Shown piece by piece: positions 24,053 to 35,431 of a stretch of 64,000 bases of DNA. The notes under the pieces are model-generated. The model had not been told where the DNA came from. It did no database searches and saw only the letters and a list, made by a program, of their open reading frames with translations. Both the position numbers and the translations under genes were made by a program. This DNA comes from Hordeum vulgare subsp. vulgare (lineage: Eukaryota > Streptophyta > Magnoliopsida > Poales > Poaceae). The stretch covers positions 435,455,529 to 435,519,528 of the forward strand of contig NC_058522.1 in assembly GCF_904849725.1 (NCBI RefSeq), written 5' to 3'. How positions within the stretch are numbered: the stretch's first letter is position 1; each line of letters begins with the position of its first letter.

Positions 24053-27000
24053 TGTAATATCCCAATTTTCCTAATTGGGAATGTTTTACATTGTAGCTAA
24101 GAATCTATGCATATTGATTGAAATAAATTTGGCACTTGAATTCTTTCGTCTTTTGATTTGCATTTTCCATCTTTTTCCTCGCACGAGAAATGCCCGGGGA
24201 AATACTCTCGTGCACGCAAGAGAGAGAGAGCGAAGGAAAATGACCCTCCAAAGTGCGGGCAATTTCTGAAATATTGGAGCCAAGAAATCCAAAGATCATT
24301 TGCAAAAATATTTGCAAAAAGAAAATAAAGCATTTTGAGGAATTTCTGGAAAAAACATTTTTTTAAGTTTTTATTTTTGCTTTGGAAAAATTTTATTCGG
24401 GTAGAGGATATTTTTCTGATTTTTTGGTATATAATACTCTATATTAAATATTTGATTTATTTCCTTTTATTTCACTTTTGTTTTTCTGTTTCGGAAAAGA
24501 TTTTATTAGGAAAGTCTTTTTTTAGTAGGCGATCGCCCGAGCATTTAATAGCTGTGGGCCGCCACCCCCATAGCCCGGGATCCGAAATCCCCAAATTTCG
24601 GCCACCCTTCCCATCTGCAGCCCCCTCCTCCCACTGCCATGCGGGGCCCCCTGGCCGACCCCTCCTCCCCCACGGTCCCCGAGCCGAGCTCCCCTGGAAC
24701 CGGGATCCCCTCGGGCCCCTCTCTTCCTTCCTTCCCCGGCCCCCTCCCCGGCCTATATAAGCCCCTAGCCCTGGCCGCACCCCGTTCCCACCCCGCCCAC
24801 GTCGAGTCGCCGCCCACCCGAGCCCCTGCCGCAGCTGCGCCAGCGAGTAGCCCGAGCACCCTCGGCCACCCCGAGAGCAGCCACCCCGAGCCACTCCCTC
24901 GCTCTGCCCGACGACTCCCCTCGTCGAAGGACCGCCGCCGCCACCTCCCCGTCCCGTCAGCCACCACCGGAGCCCCTCCCCTCGTCGGCGACACCACCCC
25001 TCGCCGGAGTTGCCAGCCACTGCCACGGTAAGGTCTCCTCCTCCTGTGAGTTCCCTGTGAGCTCTCCCCTCTTTTCTCATCCGTTAGATTTTAGTTAGAT
25101 GGTGTAGATTAGAAGTAGGATACCTGTTCGGTTTAGATCAGAAAACCGTCGGTTTTATTTTCACTTATTCATTTAGCCAGTTGTTTCTGTTAGCTCACGG
25201 CCGTTTGATCCTAACGATTGCAACAAACACCCCAGCAGCCTATCACAGCGCGCCACGTATACCCCCTGTTAGCTAGCTAGTTAGTTTCTTTTTTTTCTGT
25301 CTAGTAGCAAAAACAGAAAAGTTTCTGTTTTGTTTTGGCCATAACTTTTGATCCCGAAGTCCAATGATATTGATTCTTGTTCCAGTAGACTCCAATTTTT
25401 CTGTAGTTTTGTAAAAACATATAATTTGTCTATGTTTGAAATTTTTAAATATAAGTTAGATCAGATTTAGTTTAAACCTTGTTTTGCCTATTCCAGGAGT
25501 TTAAAAAAGGATTTTGAGTTGATTCTTTTTGCTACTGCTTCCTAGTGATTATATCTAACCGTGGTAGAAGTTTCAAAAAATTTAAAATACTTTAACTGGT
25601 GTTTTTAACAGAAACAAGTTTCTGCCTTAGTAACGCGTGTTGAAGTCTTTTACTTAGGCCTTAGCAAATCCTTACTTCTGATGTTATTTTTTACTTGTTT
25701 CTTGATTGTAGTGCTTATGGTGTGTTTTGTGTTTGTATCGGTAGATCATCCGGAGTGCGAAGCGTGTTACTTAGAAGCGCTCGATCAAGACAACTATCAT
25801 CAAGGCAAGTCATTTTGATCATGCTATTTTCCTATGTTTTCGATGCATGGTAGTTCACCTTTCTTTGCCCAAATTGCATGCTGCCTAGGTACTTGGAAAC
25901 TTTAGTATAAGTTGTAGTATCATGTGGTAGGCACACAACAACCCCGATACTTGGCCCCGGGACGACAATTTTCTTAATGCTACGCTTGAGTAGACGGGTT
26001 TTCGGTTGAGTGCATAACACGAGTGATGCGAGGTTGATTAAATAATCAAGACCGTTAAGACAAGATTTTCAAGACCTTGGACGCAATGCAACTCTGGGTG
26101 AAGGACGGTTGATTGGCTCCCTGGAGAAACCAGTGGATGCCCGGGATGCTGGAGAGGCCATGACATCCTGCGGAAAGCTTCACCCAGGCTCGAAGAGACG
26201 GACAGAGACTTCAAGACTCAAGGCTTACCTGCACAGCCACAAGTCATTATGGGCTCTGGCTTGGTTGGACAACGCGGCTACTCTGGACAGGCGGTGCTAG
26301 CAGATGTAGAAGAACGGTAGGAATGGATGGGCACCGACAGGGATTCAGAGGGACCCGTTGAAAAACCATGTTTTGATCATCCGGTCTTCAAACACCCTGA
26401 AGTGCGAGGACAAACCCGGAGGCGATCAAATCTTGTGGGGAACGTGTGCAAAACTCTGCAGAGTGCCCAACCTAATCGATTAGCCGTGTCCATGGTCATG
26501 GACAACTTGAGCCGAAGGCATTGAAATTCCCCTGAACTCTCGACACAATTTAATAATGATGTGGGTGTTAACAACTATTCGGGTACGAGAATTGGTTGGC
26601 GGTACCATCTCGTTAACAACGAACAATGTAGTAATATTTTGCTTCCAACCCTGTTGTTGTAGGATAAAACTGGCTTTATGCAAAACTTAGCCCCACTGGC
26701 CAAATATGCATGTAGAGATAGTTGATTATTATTTTACTCCTATCTTTGATGACTTGCCGGCATATTCAATATGCTGACCTACACGACTGCAACGTATCAT
26801 GTTGCAGAGTACTTTTCCGACCAGGAGTGAGGCTACGTTCTACGCTCAGCGACATGCCCTTGGAGTCGGATGGACTCATCTACCTGATGCTTCCGCTAGT
26901 CTTCATTAGATATCTCATGAGATGGCCTTCAGCCACTTTATTGTAATAAAGTACTCTTTATGAGATTTCGATTAATAAAGCTGTGTGATTGAACTCTTGA

Positions 27001-27093
27001 ATATATACATTATGTACTGAGTGTGTACCAGCATGATCTTGGGATGGTACGGAAACACCAGAGGCTTGACTCGTCTTGAGTCGGGTCGCAACA
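24053..27093 (+). repeat. 3' LTR of the chromovirus (3041 bp)
   Basis: It has the same termini and layout as the 5' LTR. TATA box at 24751-24759, splice-donor-like GTAAG near 25027 and AATAAAG near 26973. It differs from the 5' LTR by scattered substitutions, a 17-bp insertion near 24200 and a 39-bp deletion near 24677. Confidence 0.95.
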
Positions 27094-27098
27094 TCATT

Positions 27099-30013
27099 AT
27101 CATCGCTCTAAAGGTTGATCACATACTAAGGTCTGGTCGGACTGTCCAATACCATGGACTCGGCTATCCGAATAGATTTGACACTCTGTAGAGGTTGCAC
27201 ACTTTACCCACACTATGGAGCACTGACCTCGTGATCCCATTCGGGTGGACCAACATTACTCCAACGAAACTTGCCTGACCCATGACTCTTTCATCGTACC
27301 CCCGACAACCACTCTCCCAGGAGTCTTGCCCTGGGTGGCCCTGTGTCCTCATGACACCTGCCACCGTCGTGGCCAAACTAAACTGTCCCACCTAGGGACG
27401 GGCCCAACTCAACTCAACTGAGCTCACAGGATTATCACCGCCCGCGTGATCAGGGTAGCACGCGTGCATAATCCTCCCTCTTTGGGAGTACCGGTGAAAG
27501 GTCACGCGATCAACCCAAGTCACGGCCATCCCATATCGGCAAATGTGGTTGCACGGATAAGCCCAGACAGGTGACTCGAGATCAACCCATTAGGTTTGTT
27601 TTAAATAACATATTTATCAAGCATGGTTGTTGGCAGCAATGACTTAACATAATGATGATTCTGCATGAAATAGCAACGGTAGAAACACCTCAACCTATCT
27701 CTATATTATGACTCATTAATAAGACAATATGTAAATGGCAGGTTATTACTTTACAAGCTCTAACTGTAAATTAGACCCTCGGAACCCTCGCATAAAACCA
27801 GCAAATAAATCGGTAGCCACCAGAACGGTCTTTACAACACAGATCTGGGACGTTAGCAGAATAACTCAACCCCGGCTCAAGATGGCTGGAAAGCAGCACA
27901 CAACATGAGGCGATGTTGATAAAAAGAATGTAGCAGTTCCCTAAGACGAACGAAGAACAGCTCAGACCATAGGGCACTGCCACGGAAAGAAATTCAACAG
28001 CTGCATGCGACGGCCGAAAAGCAGCTCAGAACATGAGCTAGCTGTCGATGAGAGAGTTATAAAGTCGGCATCCACCCCGGACGGCCGAAAGCAGCTCAGA
28101 CTCGATCGTGGTGCCGTCATTGAAGAAAATGCGAGCAAGGGTTCATTTGAGTCACATAGCACACGTTACTATACATACAATCGTAAGCATATTAATTGAA
28201 CATGCAGGAACAACACAGAGCAAGCTTTAGGGCATATGCCAGGTGGTCGGCTTGCCTCGGGTCGAAGAATACTCCTGGAAGAGGTGCGGAGAGTCCGCGG
28301 AAAGGATCGCCGGATACCGCTGTCTCTCAAAGGGGGCTGAATTGGAAACAAGGACAAAGGGTCATTTTCACAGTGTAACCATCTTATGAAAATGTTACCA
28401 ACATGACGGGCTCGACGAGACGAAGACGTGAGCGTTGGTTTCACCTCGATCGGAGTCACGATTAAAAAGATACGGATGAAAGAAGATCAGGGACCAATCT
28501 ACAAAAATATCCTCTCCAACAGGTCCTTGGGCTGAAAAATAGAAAACGTATTGCTGGAAATGCGCTTCTGCTTAAATGAAAGCTTATTTACCAGAATACG
28601 CTTCCACTTAATAGCTGGACCAGGTCTTCTCTCACCGACAGGTCGGGTCGGGGCCCACCTGTCGGGTCCACGCTCTCTCTCCTCAGGCAACGGACGGCCC
28701 CACTTTATCCACTCCTCTCTCTTTCTCTCTCTTACATGCGGGCCCCGCCCCAGCTCCTCTCTCTCTCCTACTTCTTGTTCAACCTCCCGATAGGGCCACG
28801 TGGAAGATCTGGTGCCGGTCCTAGCCGTCGCTACACTACTCGGGGAGGCCGGCCGATGGGCGCAGGAGAACCACCGCACCTCGCCGCGCTCGCGGGTGGC
28901 CACGGGGCACCGGAGATGGACCACAACACCACCGCCACGGGCCGGTGTGCGGCGGGCGAGGAGTTGCAGTGGGCGGCGCCACCAGGGCCTTCCCTAGCGA
29001 GGTTGGCGATCGCGCAAGATCCAGAGGGGTCTCAACCAGGGGCTAGGCAGGGAGGAAGGGGCCGAGGTGCTCTAACTCGAGCCGGAGCCGAATGCGGCAA
29101 TGGCGGCCATGGCGGGCAGAGAGCTCCTCGAGCTCGAGTGGTAGGGGCTTGGGGAGGTCTGGGCTTGCTAACAAGGAGGGGGGCTCGACTTGCTCCTTAA
29201 ATAGCCTCAGGGGAAGCTTCTGGGCATCTCTCGCCGGCGTCCGAAGCTCCCGAAGGATCCACATTGCTCGAGTGGTCGGTAGAGGTGTCCCTGTTTGCAT
29301 ACACTTCCTTCACAAACCACAAAATGGTCCAGAAACTAGAATTGGAAGCTGGGCTCAAATGGCTAAATGAATTTGGCTCAAACTTGGGGAAAGATGATGA
29401 TTTGATCAAATGAAGATACTGGAGAAGTTTCAGCTCAATTGGAAATTCCTAGAGGGTACTTCCTTCACAGAGCTTCTAAATGGGCAGAAACTTAGGAAAA
29501 TTGCTGGGAAAAGATGGTGAAAAGGGATTGAGCTGATGTTTGGTATTCACTAGTGATTTAACAATGTAAACCATCATGAAAAGTTTTAGCTCAAGGAGAT
29601 GGATAGCTATTTTCCTGGATTTAATTCCTTTAACTGGCAGAAAAAGGAATTAATTCTAAATCAAAAATATTGCAAATGACTTGGCAATATTTTTGCATAT
29701 CCAAGGTTCAAAGATGAAGGATGATCATTGGGAAAAGGTTTGGGAGGCAACAGGACAAAAGAAATTGGGGTTCCTTTGAAACACGAGAGATCAGGGTTTC
29801 CCTTCGGGCAATTCGGAAGGTAGGGTTTTGACGGTAAAACCCTGAGAAAAAGGTCTTGGGTGGAACGGCTAAACTGGGGAGAATTTAGGGAAGGCAAGGC
29901 TAGATGACCATCTTCACATTCCCAGGGTGAATGAAATCTGATAACTCGAGAAAAAGACGGGGGTCAAATACCGCAAATGAAAAAAATCACGGAGCGAAAA
30001 CTAGGGTGTTACA
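27099..30013 (-). repeat. 5' LTR of the LARD, part 1 (U3 side)
   Basis: It continues the LTR cut at 15462 and aligns with about 8215-11849. It begins (minus strand) TGTAACACCCTAG at 30013. Compared with the other LTR it lacks about 400 bp (junction near 29289) and about 310 bp (junction near 29600). The full 5' LTR is therefore about 3.57 kb. ATGCG at 30014-30018 is the TSD. Confidence 0.9.
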
Positions 30014-30925
30014 ATGCGTTGCTTGGGGGGCCAATGCGCAGCTGTTGAGGGCGTGCCTGGGTGCTACACAGAGGCCCCGGCGCATACTCCAGTGGACGCA
30101 CCTCCGCGGAGCGATGCATAGTCGTTGAGGATTCACCACATGGTCCCGAAGCCCCGGCGCGCGCTCAAGTGCGAGTGTTGCGCCCCTGAGAGAGTCGCAT
30201 CGTCGCCCAAAGAGGCGCTCGGGGGCTCCGCAAGCACAACCTAGCAAGAGAAAAGCAAATGGGTTACACCCTGGCCGGTTTTTCTTCCAAACGACGGTCA
30301 AGGATCATCGATAAGAAGACTTTGCTTGAGGAAAAAGCTGCCGGGAGCGGTGATTCCCTGCTTGCCGAGGGCTCCGACGCCGTGGCAAAAGACTCAAACG
30401 CCATCCAACCTGTGGCATGAGGAGATAAGTTTTTAAGTTTAAGATTCAGATCATAAATAGATAGATTCTTTTCTTCCCCTTTGAAAGTTTCCAATCTTTG
30501 TGTGTGGAGTTTGCGCGTACTGGGACCTTCCCAAAGATCAGTGCACCTTGTCTTTGTTTCGAACTCGTTCAAACGACCTGAATGGCCACAGAGCACCTTC
30601 AAACAGTTGCGAACCTGATCAATAGAGCAAGCGGCTACGTAGCACCCGATTTCGTCTCAAGCTGCGCTTGGCGATTTGCATGGTTGCACTCAATGCGGCA
30701 AGGAGCCTTGCCGGTAGTTGCCGGCAAGCTCCCACATTATGCAAAAACGAATCATACAAAGAACGGAATCGGAAAGGGGAAAACAGTCTTTTCATTCATT
30801 TGAATGGATACATTTGACTTTGCTTACATAGCGTCGTCATCTTAACCTAAAGACTCTATCTTTTGACGAGGATATATCTACGCGGAGGAGCGAAGTTCAA
30901 AAAGACAAAAAGCGGGCCGGCCCAC
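30014..30925 (+). other. Internal region of element X, continued
   Basis: It is flanked on the left by the LARD target duplication and on the right by CCCAC, the target duplication of the solo LTR at 30926. No ORF resembling a retroelement protein is present. A GCCGG/CCGGC-rich patch near 30700-30730 resembles the TTGCCGG repeats in the LTR of X. Confidence 0.6.
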
Positions 30926-32531
30926 TGATACGTCTCAAACGTATCTATAATTTTTGATGGTTTCATGTTGTTATCTTGTCAACTTTGGATGTTTTATATA
31001 CCTTTTATATCTTTTTTAGGACTAACTTATTAATTCAGTGCCAAGTGCCAGTTCCTGTTTTTTCTGTGTTTTTGACTCTTTTCAGATCTGATTTTGGAAC
31101 GGAGTCCAAACGGAATAAAATCCCCGAAATAAATTTTTCCAGAACAGAAGAATATCGGGGGACTTGAGGGCCAAGGCAGGGGGCCCACAGGGAGCCCACA
31201 AGCCCTATGGCCGCGGCCAGGGGGGCCCGCAGCCACAGGTTTGTGGCCTCCCTAGCGCTCCCCTGCCCTAGCTCTTTGGCCTATATATTCCCTAAAATCT
31301 CAGAAAAAATCAGGGCATCCACGAAACCACTTTTCCGCCACCGCAAGCTTCCGTTTCCGCGAGATCTCATCTGGAGACCCTTCCGGGTGCCCTGCCGGAG
31401 GGGACTTTGGAGCTGGAGGGCTTCTACATCAACATCATTGCCTCTCCAATGACTCGTGAGTAGTCCACTTCAGACCTACGGGTCTGTAGTTAGTAGCTAG
31501 ATGGCTTCTTCTCTCTCTTGGATCTTCAATACAAATTTCTCCATGATCTTCATGGAGATCTATCCGATGTAATCCTCTTGGCAGTGTGTTTGTCGAGATC
31601 CGATGAATTGTGGATTTGTGATCAGATTATCTGTGAATTATATTTGAGTCTTTGCTGATTTCTTATATGCATGATTTGATATTCTTGTAAGTCTCTCCGA
31701 GTCTTGGGTTTTGTTTGGCCAACTAGATCTATGATTATTGCAATGGGAGAAGTGCTTGGTTTTGGGTTCATACCGTGCGGTGACCTTTCCCAGTGACAGA
31801 AGGGGCAGCAAGGCACGCATCATGTTGTTGCCATCAAGGGTAACAAGATGGGCTTTCATCATAGATTTGAGATTGTCCATCTACATCATATCATCTTGCT
31901 TAAGGCGTTACTCTGTTCTTATGAACTCAATACACTAGATGCATGCTGGATAGCGGTCGACGTGTGGAGTAATAGTAGTAGATGCAGAAAGTATCGGTCT
32001 ACTTGTTTTGGACATGATGCCTATAGATATGATCATTGCCATAGATAACATCATGACTTTGCGCGGTTCTATCAATTGCTCGACAGTAATTCGTTCACCC
32101 TCCGTCTACTTGCTTTCATGAGAGAAGCCACTAGTGAACACTACGGCCCCCGGGTCTATTCACAACTATCATCTCAGCTTTCACTTTTACTTTGCTTTGT
32201 TTACTTTTTGCTTTCACTTCTCACTTTGCAAACAATCTATAAGGGATTGACAACCCCTTCATAGCGTTGGGTGCAAGCTCTTTGTGTTTGTGCAGGTACT
32301 TCTGACTTGACGCGATCCTCCTACTGGATTGATACCTTGGTTCTCGAACTGAGGGAAATACTTACCGCCACAGTGCTACATCACCCTTTCCTCTTCAAGG
32401 GAACACCAACGCAAGGCTCCAAGGCCTCGGGGGAATCCTTTGCATATTTGCCAAGGAAATCCCTATAGGCGTAGCCAGCAGCAGAAGGATTTCTGGTGCC
32501 TTTGCCAGGAAAGGTTTTTGTTGCCGTAGCA
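30926..32531 (+). repeat. Athila-type solo LTR (1606 bp), TSD CCCAC
   Basis: It begins TGATACGTCTCAAACG and ends GCCGTAGCA, and is flanked by perfect CCCAC duplications (30921-30925, 32532-32536). It is the same family as the LTRs of the element at 54452-61460. It contains the U3 hairpin (31196-31246), a TATA box CTATATATTC at 31281, and a primer-site-like TGGTGCCTTTGCCAGGAA at 32494-32511, just inside its end. A lone LTR with intact duplications indicates LTR-LTR recombination that removed the rest. Confidence 0.93.
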
Positions 32532-32536
32532 CCCAC

Positions 32537-33586
32537 TGTGCAACCCAGGCTGGCCCCTCCTAGACCATGATTGCGTAGTGGAGAGCAACGGCGGAAGAAG
32601 TGAAGGGGAAGGGTCCAATGGTCGCATCGCCTCGAAGACAAGGCGTTGAGGCGGGCCCCGGTAAGCAGGGGAGAGGCGTGAGCGGGCGCCGGCGGCAGGG
32701 CCAGCAGTCAGTCGAGGCTCGGGGGATCGTACTCCGACTTGACCCCCCGGGCTCCCGACCTGCGAGGAGCGCCACTGCCGCCGCTGTCCCCCTCATCACG
32801 GTCGCTCGAAGCGGAGCTCTCAATGCCGCTCGAGCGACCTTTGCAGCACCCGAGAAGCACACGTGGGGGCCCCTAAAGCAACATGGAGGGACGCCACAGG
32901 AGCAAGCCCCGGGGAAGGCGGAGGCGTTGGAGGAGCGCTCCACCTCCCCCGGCCTCGACCTTCGTGGCGACCGCGGCCCCTCGCCCTTCCTCCGCCACGA
33001 TCACTCGGGCCGTCTTCCACCGCGGTGCCCCCAGAAGCTGTGGCATGATCCGAACGGGATCCCCTCGCCGCCGTGGCGGCCGACCTCGTCCCCTAATCAT
33101 GGTTAGGGATGAGTGCCACCTACAGACAGGAGAAGATTCTGAAGGCCAAGATCGAGGAGTTGGTGGATCCAAAGGGAGTTGGGTGAAAAAACCCCTCACA
33201 AATCCTCCCAATTTATAGGACGGGGCACGGGGGCTAGCCTCCCTTGCTCCACAAGCCACCACCCCTCACGCCCAATCGCTCGAGCTCACGGGAGATAAAA
33301 GAACCGCCCTGATGCGCCAATGCATGCATGGGCGGGCCCAGCCGCTACTGTGCCTTTCAAGGTCTCATCTGCCACCTGTCCATCCATAACTGAGCATGCC
33401 ACACGCGTGGCAGAGGCGTTTCAGGAGGCGGAGTGGCCACTCCACGCACGACCTCCCGCTTCGCGCATCCGATGCACGGCATGGGGAAAGGCAACCGCCA
33501 GTGAATCCAGCCATGAACGCCCGTGTACCTCTTTGGTCCCGGCCCAACAACGCTCTGCACGCATGTAGCCCAGGCCCGGGGGCTCC
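32537..33586 (+). other. 3' internal region of element X with polypurine-type tract
   Basis: GC-rich non-coding sequence on the plus strand, ending in CCCGGGGGCTCC (33575-33586) before the LTR start TGTGGG. On the minus strand it holds a TATA box and a short arginine- and glycine-rich ORF, listed separately. The plus-strand ORF at 32600-33106 has no recognisable content. Confidence 0.6.
32873..33100 (-). pseudogene. Possible antisense ORF (aORF) remnant of a Tat-type element, 75 aa
   Basis: On the minus strand a TATA box CTATAAATTG (about 33223-33214) is followed about 115 bp later by an ATG at 33100. The ORF begins MIRGRGRPPRRRGDP and ends at 32873. Tat-lineage elements of grasses are known to carry antisense ORFs between pol and the 3' LTR. 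Position, strand, promoter-like box and basic RGRGR composition fit that description. An overlapping minus frame (33020-32820) has similar RGRG composition, so the original ORF is probably frameshifted. I cannot name a function; it may be a chance frame in GC-rich DNA. Confidence 0.35.
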
Positions 33587-33768
33587 TGTGGGTGCACTAA
33601 AGACTGGGGTCCCTAGTGCCCCAGACTTGTGCACGGGCACAAAGAGCCCCTAACAGCAGGGCGTGACAGGATCCAGACAAGATGCACCCCCAAGATTACC
33701 AAGGCCCCGACAAGCCTGCCTTGCCGGGAAGATAACCATGGCCACACCTGTTTAGTGGGCGTGATGAG
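33587..33768 (+). repeat. 3' LTR of element X, left part
   Basis: It starts TGTGGGTGCAC after the CCCGGGGGCTCC tract. The end partner is CCGACA at 47483, so the original start was probably TGTCGG. It is split by Athila-1 at 33768; ATGAG at 33764-33768 is the TSD. It contains one copy of the CCCCGACAAGC..TTGCCGGG imperfect palindrome, which recurs after 46838. Confidence 0.75.
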
Positions 33769-35396
33769 TGCTTCCAGTTGCTCAACAATTAGCAATTGTC
33801 TTGCAATGGCCCACCAGCGTGTGGGATCGCGGCAGTTTTTGAGGGTAGAGTATTCAACCCAAATTTGTTGGTTCGACACGATGGGAGTGAAAGGATATTC
33901 TCCAGTATTAGCGATTGAGTTGTTGGCTCAACCACACCTGAAAGATTAGTATCTGGAAGCAGGGTATAAGCAGCAAAGGTAGTATGATAGCAACGGTGCT
34001 AGGAAAGAATGTGTTGATCGCAGATTATTCCTAACTGAAGTATCAATGGCGCCAGAAAAGTATTGTAGCAGGTAGCAGCAGGGTAACGAGTAACAACAGT
34101 GGCAAGGAACATCAGTAGTGACATCAGTAGCAAGTAGCAACAGTAGCAAGTAACAGCAACATCAAGTAACAATAGTAGCAACAGTAGTGGCAGCAGCAGC
34201 AGGACAAAGAAAGTAACAGTAGTAGCAACAGTAGTGGCAGCAGCAGTAGGACAAAGCAAGTAACAGTAGCAGTGGGACAAACTCGTAGGCAATGGATCGG
34301 TGATTTGTTGGATGACATTCATCATGCAACAGTTATAACACGGAGAGATATGTGGCTAGCTCCCGTTCGTCAATGTGATGTAGGCATGCATTCCGTGTGT
34401 AGTCATACGTGCTTAGGGAAAAGAACTTACATGACATCTATTGTCCATCCCTCCCGTGGCAGCGGGGTCTAAATGGATACTACGGGATATTAAGGTTCTC
34501 CTTTTAATAAAGAACCGGACCAAGGCATTAGCACTTGGTGAACACATGAACTCCTCAAACTATGGTCATCACCGGGAGTGGTTCCGGTTATTGTCACTCC
34601 GGGGTTGCCGGATCATAATACATAGTAGGTAACTACAACTTGCAAGATCGGATCTAAAACACACATATATTGGTGACAACATAATAATTTCAGATCTGAA
34701 TTCATGGCACTCGGGCCCTAGTGACAAGCATTAAGCATGGCAAAGTAGAAGCAACATCAATCTCAGAACATAGTGGATACTAGGGATCAATCCCCGTCAA
34801 AACTAACTCGATTACATGATAGATCTCATCCTACTCATCACCGCCCAGCGAGCCTACGAATAGATTACTCACGAACGATGAAGAGCTTCATGGAATTGGA
34901 GAGGGAAGAAGGTTGATGATGACGATGGCGACGATCTCCTTGATCCGGAGCCCAAAACGGACTCCAGATCTGCCCTCCAGGGCAAGAACGGGATGTGGCG
35001 GTGCCTCTGGATCATGAAACGCGATGAACTCTTCTGTCCTGATTTTTTCCGGGATGAAAGGGAATAAATAGCGCTGGAATTGGGGGCGGCAGAGCCACAT
35101 GGGCCCCACAAGCCTGGTAGCCGCGGCCAGGGGGGAGGCCGCGGCTACAGGGCTTGTGGCCCACTGGCTCACCCCCTCCGGTGGATCTTTGCGCATGTAT
35201 TTTTCATATTTTCCAGAAATATTCTTCGTAAATTTTCACGACGTTCCGAGAACTTTCATTTCTGCACAAAAACAACACCATGGCAATTCTGCTGAAAACA
35301 ACATCAGTCCGGGTTAGTTCCATTCAAATCATGCAAATTAGAGTGCAAAACAAGGGCAAAAGAGTTTGGAAAAGTAGATACGATGGAGACGTATCA
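33769..35396 (-). repeat. 3' LTR of Athila-1 (1628 bp)
   Basis: On the minus strand it starts TGATACGTCTCCATCG at 35396 and ends CTGGAAGCA at 33769. It holds the U3 hairpin (35106-35159, inner 12-bp arms perfect), a TATA-like TATTTATTC near 35070-35062, an AGC/AGT-rich triplet tract (34078-34275), and a primer-site-like TGGCGCCAT about 280 bp inside its end (near 34056-34048). Confidence 0.93.
34078..34275 (+). repeat. AGC/AGT triplet-rich tract in the Athila-1 LTR
   Basis: Irregular repeats of AGCAACAGTAGC and AGTGGCAGCAGCAGC. The same tract is at 45597-45802 in the other LTR with different copy numbers. Cys/Leu/Tyr-rich minus-strand frames here are translations of the repeat. Confidence 0.8.
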
Positions 35397-35431
35397 ACTC
35401 CCCAAGCTTAAAACCTTGCTTGTCCTCAAGC
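35397..35431 (-). other. Polypurine tract and adjacent AGGA stem-loop of Athila-1
   Basis: On the minus strand GCTTGAGGACAAGC (35431-35418) forms a 5-bp stem with an AGGA loop. AAGCTTGGGGAGT then leads directly to the LTR. The same module stands before the LTRs ending at 53570 and 63212, and in changed but still paired form before 59821. Confidence 0.75.

Larger units (their letters stand above)
15463..27093 (+). mobile_element. Ty3/gypsy chromovirus with 3-kb LTRs (Tekay/RIRE3-like)
   Basis: This is a complete 11.6-kb element: 5' LTR, tRNA-Met primer site, an extra ORF before gag, gag-pol with chromodomain-like C terminus, polypurine tract and 3' LTR. The TSD is TCATA/TCATT (4 of 5). The uninterrupted site can be read in the other LARD LTR near 8207-8230. 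The LTRs differ by 11 substitutions over a 440-bp sample (17221-17660 against 25792-26229), so the insertion is younger than the LARD. Long LTRs, a pre-gag ORF and a C-terminal chromodomain recall the Tekay clade and rice RIRE3/RIRE8; the exact family is not established here. Confidence 0.93.
7557..30013 (-). mobile_element. LARD-type non-autonomous gypsy element (Sukkula-like), interrupted by a chromovirus
   Basis: The element is complete on the minus strand. The 5' LTR is 30013 to 27099 plus 15462 to 14808, the internal region is 14807-11850, and the 3' LTR is 11849-7557. A perfect 5-bp TSD (ATGCG at 7552-7556 and 30014-30018) proves that it inserted as one unit into element X. Its features are those of large retrotransposon derivatives (LARDs): LTRs near 4.3 kb, a 3-kb internal region without gag or pol, a good tRNA-Met primer site and a polypurine tract. 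Such elements in Triticeae are the Sukkula family. LTRs differ by about 9 bases in a 150-bp sample (6%). It must be mobilised by another element's proteins. Confidence 0.88.

Noticed and set aside
7557..30013. Segmental or tandem duplication explaining the repeated 7557-11849 and 27099-30013 blocks
   Set aside because: The primer site, polypurine tract and ATGCG target duplication show that the blocks are the two LTRs of one element.
32600..33106. 168-codon plus-strand ORF in element X
   Set aside because: Low-complexity GC-rich frame without domains. The opposite strand has the better promoter-like context, so this is probably a shadow.
34124..34325. Cys/Leu/Tyr-rich minus-strand ORFs resembling a membrane protein (also 45574-45857)
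   Set aside because: They arise from the AGC/AGT triplet tract in the Athila LTR and differ between the LTR copies.
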